From: Bacteroidota bacterium
GTDB taxonomy: Bacteria; Bacteroidota; Ignavibacteria; UBA10030; UBA8401
DNA length: 11,212 nt
Assembly (NCBI GenBank): GCA_023229405.1
Contig: JALNZH010000096.1
Span: 1-11,212, forward strand
Reading direction: 5' to 3'
Numbering within the stretch: the stretch's first letter is position 1; every line of letters starts with the position of its first letter. Under the pieces are notes generated by a model. That model worked only from the letters and a program-made list of their open reading frames with translations, had not been told where the DNA came from and did no database searches. Of the stretch, positions 1 through 6,162 are shown piece by piece. A program made the translations under genes and the position numbers.

Positions 1-733
1 GCCAGCCGGTCATTGCATACGCTTTTGATACACCGTTGACAGTGATAACGAGATGGCTGATTTCCGGAACAGAGCCGAGGGAAAAATGAATAGCGCCGTC
101 GTAGATCACTTTTTCGTAAATCTCGTCTGCGATGACAAAAATGCCAGTTGATTCAATTACTTTGCTAATTGCCCGTAATTCGTCCGGTGTATACACAGAA
201 CCGGTCGGATTGGAGGGGGAGCAGAGGATCAGCGCTTTTGTTTTTTTCGTGATCGCTCGTTTCAATTGAGTTGCGGTAATTTTAAAATCTGTTTTTTCCG
301 TTGTCTTCAATACTACCGGCACACCGTCTACCAGTTTCACCATTTCGGGATAGCTGACCCAGTACGGTGCAGGGATAATTACTTCATCCCCTTTATTGCA
401 GATAGCCTGTAGCGCATTAAAGATGGAATGTTTCGCACCGTTCGAAACGAGTATCTGCGATGCGGTGACATTTACGTTGTTGTCGCGTTTCAGTTTTTCA
501 ACAATCGCCGTACGGAGTTCCGGAATTCCGGCGTTTATGGTATATTTTGTGAAATTCTCTTCAATGGCTTTAATTGCCGCATCTTTAATATGACGTGGTG
601 TGGGAAAATCCGGTTCTCCGGCGGTCAACGAAACAACATCAATGCCTTCTGCTTTCAGTTTTTTAGCAAGGGCGGTCAACGCCAGTGTTTGGGAGGCTTC
701 AGCTTGTGCAACTTTTTTCGATAACGACTTCAC
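1..733 (-). CDS. aspB: Aspartate-type aminotransferase (class I/II PLP enzyme), C-terminal part missing at window edge
   Basis: Partial gene; 244 N-terminal codons are visible and the rest lies beyond base 1. The protein is a fold-type I PLP aminotransferase, probably moving the amino group between aspartate and 2-oxoglutarate in the cytoplasm. Visible marks are GEPDF (39-43), SNPTG (174-178), IADEIYEKV (201-209, with the Asp that contacts the PLP ring nitrogen and a Tyr) and NGVSKAYAMTGW (233-244), where Lys237 is the Schiff-base lysine. This pattern fits the Bacillus AspB/Thermus AspC subgroup, but the substrate-binding C-terminal arginine is outside the window, so a related role such as prephenate amination stays possible. 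There is no in-frame ATG. I chose the GTG at 733 because it aligns with family N-termini and has AAAGGA about 11 bases upstream; a TTG at 772 is the alternative. It follows coaD after 77 bases with no terminator, so it is likely cotranscribed. Confidence 0.9.
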   Translation of the reverse strand, partial: MKSLSKKVAQAEASQTLALTALAKKLKAEGIDVVSLTAGEPDFPTPRHIKDAAIKAIEENFTKYTINAGIPELRTAIVEKLKRDNNVNVTASQILVSNGAKHSIFNALQAICNKGDEVIIPAPYWVSYPEMVKLVDGVPVVLKTTEKTDFKITATQLKRAITKKTKALILCSPSNPTGSVYTPDELRAISKVIESTGIFVIADEIYEKVIYDGAIHFSLGSVPEISHLVITVNGVSKAYAMTGW

Positions 734-810
734 GATTTCTTCGATCCTTTCAGTGGTAATACCATCCGCCAAATGCGGTGCAGTAGAATGTGGACGGCGG
801 ACGGATGTTT

Positions 811-1296
811 TTATAGACTCAGTTTTTTCTTCAATGCGCGGAACACGATGGGATGGACAAAATCTTTAAAATTGCCGTCCAACCGGGCGATCTCGCGAAC
901 GATACTGGAGTTCAAATATGTGTATTTCTCATGGGGCATCAGGAAAACGGTGGCGATCGCGTTCGACTGTTTTCTATTCATCAATGCCATCTGAAACTCG
1001 TATTCGAAATCCGAAATAGCCCGCAGGCCGCGGATGATCGCGACTGCGTTCTTCTTTTTGGCGAATGACACAAGCAATCCGTTGAAGCGCTCCACAGATA
1101 CATTCTTAAAGCGTTTCTGTTTCAGGATCGATTGAATCAGTTCCACACGCTCTTCTCCAGTGAACATCGGTGTTTTCGATGAGTTCACGGCGACAGTCAC
1201 AATTACTTTGTCGAATAATTGTATTGCGCGTTCTATAATGTCCAGATGTCCGTTGGTGATCGGATCAAATGTACCGGGATAAATTGCAATTCTCAT
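811..1296 (-). CDS. coaD: Phosphopantetheine adenylyltransferase
   Basis: CoaD transfers AMP from ATP to 4'-phosphopantetheine, giving dephospho-CoA, the penultimate step of coenzyme A synthesis; it is a cytoplasmic, normally hexameric enzyme. The 161-residue length is typical of the family. The N-terminal nucleotidyltransferase signature is present as GTFDPITNGH (8-17), with the TxGH-type Gly16-His17. Other family marks are Lys41 in NSSKTP, RGLRAISDFEYE (89-100) and the ATP-binding SSIVRE (130-135), equivalent to ISSTxIR. The start at 1296 is chosen over an upstream ATG at 1368 because the conserved MRIAIYPGTFDP begins there, because AAGAAGAG lies about 7 bases upstream, and because the longer form would run deep into rsmD. 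Its ATG overlaps the rsmD stop as ATGA, implying translational coupling. Confidence 0.97.
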   Translation of the reverse strand: MRIAIYPGTFDPITNGHLDIIERAIQLFDKVIVTVAVNSSKTPMFTGEERVELIQSILKQKRFKNVSVERFNGLLVSFAKKKNAVAIIRGLRAISDFEYEFQMALMNRKQSNAIATVFLMPHEKYTYLNSSIVREIARLDGNFKDFVHPIVFRALKKKLSL

Positions 1297-1850
1297 GCGA
1301 TACTCTTCTTGTGCTGGAAAAAGGAGACAACGGTGTTTCCGTACGTTTTTTGAACAACAACGTCCCACAATCCGTTATTCGCAAATTCATATCGTGTGCG
1401 ATGTTCGATGATCAGATATCCGTCTTCCGCCACAATATCCTTTTGAAAGATTGTGTTGGGAATTAGTTTCAGTGCTTCCAGTGCATACGGCGGGTTGGCG
1501 AAGATCACGGTATATTTTGTCCGGGTCGATTCGAGGAATGTCTCCACATTACCGTAGATGACATTCGCATCATTTCCTGCACCGATCGTTTCAATATTCG
1601 CTTTCAGGAAGTTTAGCACGTTCCTGCTCTTTTCCACAAAGATGCAATTTCTGGCACCACGGCTCAGCGCTTCAATGCCGACGCCTCCGCTGCCTGCATA
1701 CAAATCCAACACCCGTGCTGTTGTCCAATCCACGCGGGATTGTAGCACATTAAAGATGGCACCTTTTACTTTGTCCGTAGCAGGGCGGACGGAGTTATCA
1801 CCAACCGTCTCCAGTTTGCGACCTTTATATTTCCCGGCGATCACCCTCAT
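1293..1850 (-). CDS. rsmD: 16S rRNA (guanine966-N2)-methyltransferase RsmD
   Basis: RsmD methylates N2 of G966 (E. coli numbering) in 16S rRNA using S-adenosylmethionine during 30S assembly. The 185-residue product is family-sized. It begins MRVIAGKYKGRKL, the usual RsmD N-terminus, followed by VRPATDKVKGAIFNVL (21-36), the SAM-binding motif I DLYAGSGGVGIEALSRG (49-65), an acidic FVEKS (71-75) at the end of strand 2, and the catalytic NPPY (119-122) of N-directed methyltransferases. An open frame continues upstream to 2099, but that extension is antisense-like sequence inside the pilM-like gene with no family similarity, so I chose the start at 1850. GGAAGAAG precedes this start. The ATG overlaps the stop of the pilM-like gene, and the TGA stop overlaps the coaD ATG, each as ATGA. 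The rsmD-coaD pairing is common in bacteria. Confidence 0.96.
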   Translation of the reverse strand: MRVIAGKYKGRKLETVGDNSVRPATDKVKGAIFNVLQSRVDWTTARVLDLYAGSGGVGIEALSRGARNCIFVEKSRNVLNFLKANIETIGAGNDANVIYGNVETFLESTRTKYTVIFANPPYALEALKLIPNTIFQKDIVAEDGYLIIEHRTRYEFANNGLWDVVVQKTYGNTVVSFFQHKKSIA

Positions 1851-2755
1851 TCTTCTTCCCGCACAGCCAAGCCTACCGCCGCTGTATATTCCTGCCGACG
1901 CATTTTGATTTCGTCGACTCCTTTTATCGATGGTGGAAGAGCAACCTTGCGGAACGGATCGGCTAATTCGACATCGATGGGAGAGATATTTTTTAACTGG
2001 TCTATCAACCGCTGAGTAACCAAACGGCCGTGACAATAGATGACCTCTGCCCCTTTTTCCCGGGCGTATTTGTCGATGACACTCAAATCTTTGCTCCAAC
2101 GCATCGTTCTGATATCAGAGTTCTTGCCATTCACCAACAGACCCACGTCGAGTGTTTCTTCGTCCACTCCGATTACTGCCGTCCGTTTGGAAGTGAGATG
2201 CGGATAATTATACAACAACGCCCCTTCGGCGCAGAACTGGTCGATGTCTAAAATGTGCATGGAGCCATGCAGTTCATGGCAGACATTGTTCAAAAAATTG
2301 ACAAACGATTTTTTCACGGAGATAATCATGGCGTTAGAACCGGCAACGCCGTCATCACCGACCAGCGCATAGGGTTGAATGACATATTGATTCGGCATCG
2401 CATCGGGATAATAGTTTTGTAATTCCCAATGAAGATGGATATTGAACTCCTCATCGGTTAATGACGCTTCGACAGGGATTTGTTGAAGCATAGCCATGCG
2501 AGTATTCAAACCGAATGAAAAGAAATGTGCGCCGGCTGCAACCCGCTTCATGAAGTTCTGGATTTCCCGTACGAAGATCTTTTCACGGGCGGCAGAACCC
2601 ACTTCACTATAGACTTCCGGGCTGTCGAAATCAATTTCTGAATCGAACGAACCGGCTGCCGTCAACGTTTTGCCTTTTAGACTGTGCGCGATCTCCACCG
2701 CAGTAATATGACGGCTTTCAATGATGAATGCGAGATACCGTTCAGTGCCTTTCAT
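1847..2755 (-). CDS. PilM-like protein of the actin/FtsA fold with degenerate nucleotide-binding motifs
   Basis: A 302-residue protein without signal peptide or membrane segment. Its layout follows PilM, the cytoplasmic actin-like ATPase of type IV pilus systems. An N-terminal strand pair (YLAFIIESRHITAVEI, 7-22) sits where PilM has its first phosphate loop. HWELQNYYP (109-117) matches the WExxxYIP region. AVIGVDEETLDVGLLVNG (193-210) sits at the second phosphate loop. VELADPF (262-268) and EYTAAVGLAVRE (289-300) match the PilM C-terminus. The key Asp, Gly and Lys of the first loop appear replaced by Ile, Glu and Thr, the second loop lacks its DxG, and the Gly-rich adenosine loop reads YCHGRL (240-245). 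The middle of the second half is shorter than in PilM. No pilN/O/P/Q neighbours are visible. GAGG precedes the ATG closely. The start overlaps the stop of the comEA-like gene and the stop overlaps the rsmD start, both as ATGA. Family assignment is by motif reading only. Confidence 0.72.
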   Translation of the reverse strand: MKGTERYLAFIIESRHITAVEIAHSLKGKTLTAAGSFDSEIDFDSPEVYSEVGSAAREKIFVREIQNFMKRVAAGAHFFSFGLNTRMAMLQQIPVEASLTDEEFNIHLHWELQNYYPDAMPNQYVIQPYALVGDDGVAGSNAMIISVKKSFVNFLNNVCHELHGSMHILDIDQFCAEGALLYNYPHLTSKRTAVIGVDEETLDVGLLVNGKNSDIRTMRWSKDLSVIDKYAREKGAEVIYCHGRLVTQRLIDQLKNISPIDVELADPFRKVALPPSIKGVDEIKMRRQEYTAAVGLAVREEE

Positions 2756-3174
2756 TTTACCTCGATGTGCGATTTAAGTTTTTCATATTTCTTTTCGCCG
2801 ATTCCTTTTACTTTTTTAAGTTCATCCATCCGTTTGAATTTTCCTTTTTCCAGGCGATGGAGCATAATCCGTTCCGCCATCGCTTCGCCGATTCCCGGCA
2901 GAAGCATCAACTGTTCTTTGGTTGCAGTATTCAAATTAACGACGGCCGGCACTTGTATTGTCGTGCCGCTATCCGCCACGGCCGAACTGGAACGAGCGAA
3001 AAAGACGGAATCTGATGCGGAATAATCAAACGATGTCCGCACCGGCGGAGCAATGTATGCTTTATACGCTTTAACAGCAACGCCGGCCATGAGCACTGCC
3101 GAGAGGAACAAAAATACTTTCTGTTCGTTCTTGGTGAACGCGAAAAAATCACTCAGGCGTTTGAACAGGTTCAT
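2752..3174 (-). CDS. ComEA-like membrane-anchored helix-hairpin-helix protein
   Basis: A 140-residue protein with one N-terminal membrane segment (about 20-40) preceded by basic residues, a low-complexity linker (about 45-75), and a C-terminal tandem helix-hairpin-helix domain. The domain opens with VNLNTATKEQL (79-89) and has hairpin motifs LLPGIGEAMAERI (91-103) and VKGIGEKKYEKL (122-133), which matches the ComEA family. ComEA binds incoming double-stranded DNA outside the inner membrane during natural transformation; short HhH proteins of this type are also widespread in bacteria with no proven competence, so a DNA-binding role at the membrane is the safe statement. It starts 10 bases after dnaJ with no clear Shine-Dalgarno sequence, and its TGA overlaps the ATG of the pilM-like gene. 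Pairing with a PilM-like gene hints at a competence/pilus link, which is inference. Confidence 0.86.
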   Translation of the reverse strand: MNLFKRLSDFFAFTKNEQKVFLFLSAVLMAGVAVKAYKAYIAPPVRTSFDYSASDSVFFARSSSAVADSGTTIQVPAVVNLNTATKEQLMLLPGIGEAMAERIMLHRLEKGKFKRMDELKKVKGIGEKKYEKLKSHIEVK

Positions 3175-3184
3175 ACAGTTTTAA

Positions 3185-4351
3185 TCATGAGAAGACGTTC
3201 TTCATTTTGTCGTATAAACTTTTACTTTTGCTCTTCTCTTCGTCGGATGGATTAATATGTTCACTGTCCGACAGCTCTTTGAGCAATTCCTTCTCGCGCG
3301 AATTCACTTTGTGTGGGACCCAAATCTGAATCTGTATCAATTGATCACCGCGTCCATACGAATTCAAATGGGGGATACCTTTATCCTTCATACGGAGCAT
3401 TTTCCCCGGCAATGTTCCGGCTTCAATCTTTAGTTTCGCTTTGCCGGTTAATGTCGGCACCTCAATGTCTGCGCCCAACACCGCATCGGGATAGCTGATC
3501 AGTGCGGTATAGATGATATCGTCACCGTTCCGGATAAATGAATCGTGCTTTTCTTCCGTAAATTCCACAATGACATCCCCGGCATGTCCGCCGCGGCGTC
3601 CCGCATTTCCCTGTCCCTGCAGCGTCATGTAATTTCCTTCGCTGACGCCTGCGGGAACGTTAATCTTAATTGTGGATTCGCCCTGTTCGCGCCCCTCGCC
3701 GTCGCAGGTGTGACATTTTTCTTTGATGATCTGTCCGGTGCCGCCGCAGAAAGCGCAGGCAGAAATATTCACAAACTGTCCGAACATCGATCGGGACACT
3801 TGGCGCAGTTCGCCAGTTCCCTGACATTGCGGGCACGCGGATCGGGATGAACCGGGTTTCGCACCATTACCGCTGCATGTTGCGCACGACTTCCATTTTT
3901 TTATTTTTAATTTTTTTTCAACACCGGAGGCAATTTCTTCCAGCGTCAATTTTAGACGTATGCGGAGATCGGACCCCGGTTCACCCGACGAGCGGGGACC
4001 ACGCCGGCGCTGTTGACCGCCGAACATCTCTTCGAAGATCGATCCGCCGGTGCCGCCGAAAATATCGCCGAAATGTGAGAAGATATCGTTAATATCCTGG
4101 TACTGATGGAAATCGGATCCGCCGCGCATTCCCTGATGTCCGAACTGATCGTATCGCTGGCGTTTCGTCTGATCCGATAAAACTTCATACGCTTCGGCTG
4201 CTTCTTTGAATTTTTCTTCCGCTTCCTTATTGTTCGGATTGCGGTCTGGATGGTATTGGAGCGCCATTTTGCGGTATGATTTTTTTATTTCGTCTGCCGA
4301 AGCGTTGCGCTGTACGCCAAGCACTTCATAATAATCTCGTTTGCCTGCCAT
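3185..4351 (-). CDS. dnaJ: Chaperone protein DnaJ (type I Hsp40)
   Basis: DnaJ delivers unfolded proteins to DnaK and stimulates its ATPase. The 388-residue product has the full type I layout: J domain (about 5-70) with HPD at 34-36; a Gly/Phe-rich linker (about 70-113); a zinc-binding domain with four CxxCxGxG repeats beginning at Cys156, Cys173, Cys199 and Cys213; and C-terminal substrate-binding domains from about 225. All eight zinc-binding cysteines are present, so it should be functional. The first repeat reads CATCSGNG, a mild variant. It lies 2 bases downstream of grpE and 10 bases upstream of the comEA-like gene, so it is cotranscribed with both. The usual partner gene dnaK is not between grpE and dnaJ here. 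Confidence 0.98.
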   Translation of the reverse strand: MAGKRDYYEVLGVQRNASADEIKKSYRKMALQYHPDRNPNNKEAEEKFKEAAEAYEVLSDQTKRQRYDQFGHQGMRGGSDFHQYQDINDIFSHFGDIFGGTGGSIFEEMFGGQQRRRGPRSSGEPGSDLRIRLKLTLEEIASGVEKKLKIKKWKSCATCSGNGAKPGSSRSACPQCQGTGELRQVSRSMFGQFVNISACAFCGGTGQIIKEKCHTCDGEGREQGESTIKINVPAGVSEGNYMTLQGQGNAGRRGGHAGDVIVEFTEEKHDSFIRNGDDIIYTALISYPDAVLGADIEVPTLTGKAKLKIEAGTLPGKMLRMKDKGIPHLNSYGRGDQLIQIQIWVPHKVNSREKELLKELSDSEHINPSDEEKSKSKSLYDKMKNVFS

Positions 4352-4353
4352 AC

Positions 4354-4908
4354 TTAGTTCTTCACTTCCTCTTCGACAGGTGCCATTGCCACCACGACTT
4401 TCGCGTGACGAATCACCTTATCATATAATACATATCCCTTTTCAATCTCATCAACGATGACATGCGGCGCCACATCGGTTCGGGGAACCTGCATCATCAC
4501 ATCATGGAAATCGACATTAAATTCCTTGCCGACCGATTCGATCGATTTCACTCCTTGGGATTCAAGAATTTTGGCAAATTTATTTAAAATAAGTTCGATG
4601 CCTTTGTAGAACGGATCGTTCTCCAACTTTTCTTTTCCGCTTTTCAGTGAACGGGAGAGATCATCAATAATCGGCAGCAGGTCAAGAATAACGTTTTCGC
4701 TTGCGTACTTAGCAAAATTGAGCGCGTTCTGTTCTGTGCGTTTCTTGTAATTCTCGAATTCTGCCGCTTTACGGAGCAGCTGGTCCTTTACTGCAACGAT
4801 CGCTTCGTTCGCAATCTCTACTTCGCTCTTTTGCGGCAGTTGTTGCTCCGGTGTTTCCTGCTGCTGAGTCTGTTCGTTTTTCAGTTCCTCTGTATTTTGA
4901 TCTGCCAT
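4354..4908 (-). CDS. grpE: Nucleotide exchange factor GrpE
   Basis: GrpE releases ADP from DnaK and so resets the DnaK/DnaJ folding cycle in the cytoplasm. The 184-residue protein has a Gln/Glu-rich disordered N-terminus (about 1-28), a long coiled-coil helix (about 30-95) containing the family mark FENYKKRTEQ (51-60), a four-helix-bundle region, and the C-terminal beta domain with the GrpE signature around GYVLYDKVIRHAKVVVA (158-174). Length and motifs are normal. The start at 4908 is preceded by AAGGA about 4 bases upstream. It lies 68 bases after hrcA, with a small hairpin in the gap, and 2 bases before dnaJ, so translation of grpE and dnaJ is probably coupled. Confidence 0.97.
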   Translation of the reverse strand: MADQNTEELKNEQTQQQETPEQQLPQKSEVEIANEAIVAVKDQLLRKAAEFENYKKRTEQNALNFAKYASENVILDLLPIIDDLSRSLKSGKEKLENDPFYKGIELILNKFAKILESQGVKSIESVGKEFNVDFHDVMMQVPRTDVAPHVIVDEIEKGYVLYDKVIRHAKVVVAMAPVEEEVKN

Positions 4909-4948
4909 ACTTCCTTAGTGTTCCTTTTTGTTGAGTGTTACTGTTGAA

Positions 4949-4974
4949 CAGGATAAACAACAATGCTTATCCTG
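4949..4974. repeat. 8-bp inverted repeat between hrcA and grpE
   Basis: CAGGATAA (4949-4956) and TTATCCTG (4967-4974) are perfect reverse complements around a 10-base spacer, starting 2 bases after the hrcA stop codon. On the transcribed strand the stem is followed by mixed sequence, not a T run, so it does not look like an intrinsic terminator. It may be an intercistronic mRNA stem that separates a repressor message from a chaperone message by processing or stability; this role is inference. Confidence 0.6.
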
Positions 4975-4976
4975 AG

Positions 4977-6011
4977 TTATTGTTTTTTGCGTTCGAACAG
5001 ATCCGAGATTGTACTGGCGACGAAATCGACCAACGGAATCATCTTGGAATATTCCATTCGTTTCGGTCCGAGCACGCCAATCGTTCCGGTGACATCGCCG
5101 ACATTGTACGTTTTTGTGACAACGCTGAAATCTTTCATATGTTCGATTTTCGTTTCCTCACCGATTGTCACGTTCGCTGTTCCGCTTTTTGGATCTCCCG
5201 TTTCCAGCACGTGGATAATGATATCCTCGTTATCCATTAGTTCGATCACACTTTTGAAATTTTTCGCATTGTCGAATTCCGGTTGGGAAAGGATGTTGGT
5301 TGTTCCGCCGATATGGATCTTCTCTTTGCGGTTTTCATCGAACAGTTTGTCCACAGACTCGATGAAAAGTCGGATAAGTCCCGATTCTTCATTTTGATAT
5401 TCCCGGATCCGTTCGGTGAAAGTGTTTCGAATATCACTCAGCGTTAATCCACTCAACCGTTCGTTTAACAGCAGCGCTACATGTTCCAATTTTGATTTTG
5501 CAATCTCGGAATGAATCTCCATCATGATTGTTTTAACAAGGCCGGTACGAATGGAGATGATTACCAGTAAACGGGTACTGGAGAGCTGCAATAATTCTAA
5601 TTTTTCAAACACACCCGAAGTCATTTGCGGCGCCGTAACGACGCTGAGCTGATGGCTGATGGTGCCGAGAATCTTAGATGTGATCTTCAGGAGTTCGTCC
5701 GTTTCGATATTACCTTGCAGCTGAGTCTGGATTGATTCTTGTTCTTTTTCACTGAGCTGATCGATCTCCATCAATTCATTCACATAAAAACGGTAACCTT
5801 TGTCGGTCGGGATTCTTCCGGCAGATGTGTGCGGATGACCGAGATAACCGAGATACTCCAAGTCGGACATCACATTCCGTATCGTTGCAGGACTCAGGCC
5901 GATATCGCGCCGTTTCGCAATAAATCGAGAACCGACCGGAATTGCGGTCTGAATATAGCTATGAACGATATTGTGTAATATCGTTTTTTCTCGATCGTTT
6001 AGTGAATTCAT
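4977..6011 (-). CDS. hrcA: Heat-inducible transcription repressor HrcA
   Basis: HrcA is the dimeric repressor of class I heat-shock genes; in well-studied bacteria it binds CIRCE operators and needs GroEL to stay active. The 344-residue length is typical. The N-terminal winged-helix domain (about 1-80) contains LNDREKTILHNIV (4-16), the recognition helix region LSPATIRNVMSDLEYLGYL (39-57) and HTSAGRIPTDKGYRFYV (61-77), which are highly characteristic of HrcA. The remainder is the GAF-like dimerisation and insert region, with an IGTTN-like HIGGTTNIL and the C-terminal GxIGVLGPKRMEYSKMIPLVDF block. The ATG at 6011 has only a weak Shine-Dalgarno region. It heads the hrcA-grpE-dnaJ run behind its own promoter, and its leader holds a strong inverted repeat in place of a recognisable CIRCE. 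Confidence 0.97.
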   Translation of the reverse strand: MNSLNDREKTILHNIVHSYIQTAIPVGSRFIAKRRDIGLSPATIRNVMSDLEYLGYLGHPHTSAGRIPTDKGYRFYVNELMEIDQLSEKEQESIQTQLQGNIETDELLKITSKILGTISHQLSVVTAPQMTSGVFEKLELLQLSSTRLLVIISIRTGLVKTIMMEIHSEIAKSKLEHVALLLNERLSGLTLSDIRNTFTERIREYQNEESGLIRLFIESVDKLFDENRKEKIHIGGTTNILSQPEFDNAKNFKSVIELMDNEDIIIHVLETGDPKSGTANVTIGEETKIEHMKDFSVVTKTYNVGDVTGTIGVLGPKRMEYSKMIPLVDFVASTISDLFERKKQ

Positions 6012-6019
6012 ACTATCAG

Positions 6020-6032
6020 TGTGAAAATCACA
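6020..6032. repeat. Short palindrome next to the hrcA start
   Basis: TGTGA-AAA-TCACA is a perfect 5-bp-arm inverted repeat 9 to 21 bases upstream of the hrcA ATG. It abuts and slightly overlaps the larger inverted repeat at 6031-6069. It could be part of a compound operator or could arise by chance at this length. Confidence 0.35.
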
Positions 6033-6069
6033 TCCCCGAAATCCGCAAATTCTCTAGTTTTCGGGGATG
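6031..6069. promoter_or_regulatory. 11-bp-arm inverted repeat in the hrcA leader (candidate operator or mRNA stem)
   Basis: CATCCCCGAAA (6031-6041) and TTTCGGGGATG (6059-6069) are perfect reverse complements separated by 17 bases. The element lies between the predicted hrcA promoter and its ATG, ending 19 bases before the start codon. CIRCE is usually TTAGCACTC-N9-GAGTGCTAA; neither that sequence nor that spacing is present. Placement fits an autoregulatory HrcA operator of divergent sequence, or a leader stem acting on translation. A terminator is less likely: on the transcribed strand only TGATTTTCAC follows, and hrcA would start directly after it. The repeat itself is seen; its function is inference. 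Confidence 0.6.
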
Positions 6070-6098
6070 GATTGAAGAAAAAGTACGTAATTTTTTAA

Positions 6099-6127
6099 AA
6101 AATACGAATAGTTTGAGCGGATGTCAA
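6099..6127 (-). promoter_or_regulatory. Sigma-70-type promoter for the hrcA run
   Basis: On the minus strand a perfect -35 box TTGACA (6127-6122) is followed after exactly 17 bases by TATTTT (6104-6099), which matches the -10 consensus at 4 of 6 positions. Initiation would fall near 6092, giving a leader of about 80 bases that contains the inverted repeat at 6031-6069. The box lies about 35 bases after the stop codon of the upstream response regulator gene, so hrcA appears to have its own promoter. Confidence 0.65.
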
Positions 6128-6162
6128 GATAACGGAGAATGTAGTTTTGGGTGAAAAACAGG

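Noticed and set aside
428..724. 98-codon plus-strand frame opposite the aminotransferase
   Set aside because: Antisense shadow of the conserved PLP enzyme; no ribosome-binding sequence or domain.
1297..1368. N-terminal extension of the coaD frame
   Set aside because: CoaD proteins begin at MRIAIYPGTF; the extra 24 codons overlap the rsmD C-terminus and look like a frame shadow.
1851..2099. N-terminal extension of the rsmD frame
   Set aside because: Lies wholly inside the pilM-like gene in another frame, has no RsmD similarity, and the family start MRVIAGKYKG is at 1850 with a ribosome-binding sequence.
2684..3025. 113-codon plus-strand frame opposite the comEA-like and pilM-like genes
   Set aside because: Its hydrophobic Phe/Ser-rich sequence is the complement of Lys/Glu-rich codons in the HhH domain.
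4963..5397. 144-codon plus-strand frame opposite hrcA
   Set aside because: Antisense to a clear HrcA reading frame; Ser/Ile-rich composition without domain marks.
6012..6162. Search for a classical CIRCE element upstream of hrcA
   Set aside because: No TTAGCACTC/GAGTGCTAA arms or near matches were found; only the unrelated 11-bp-arm repeat is present.
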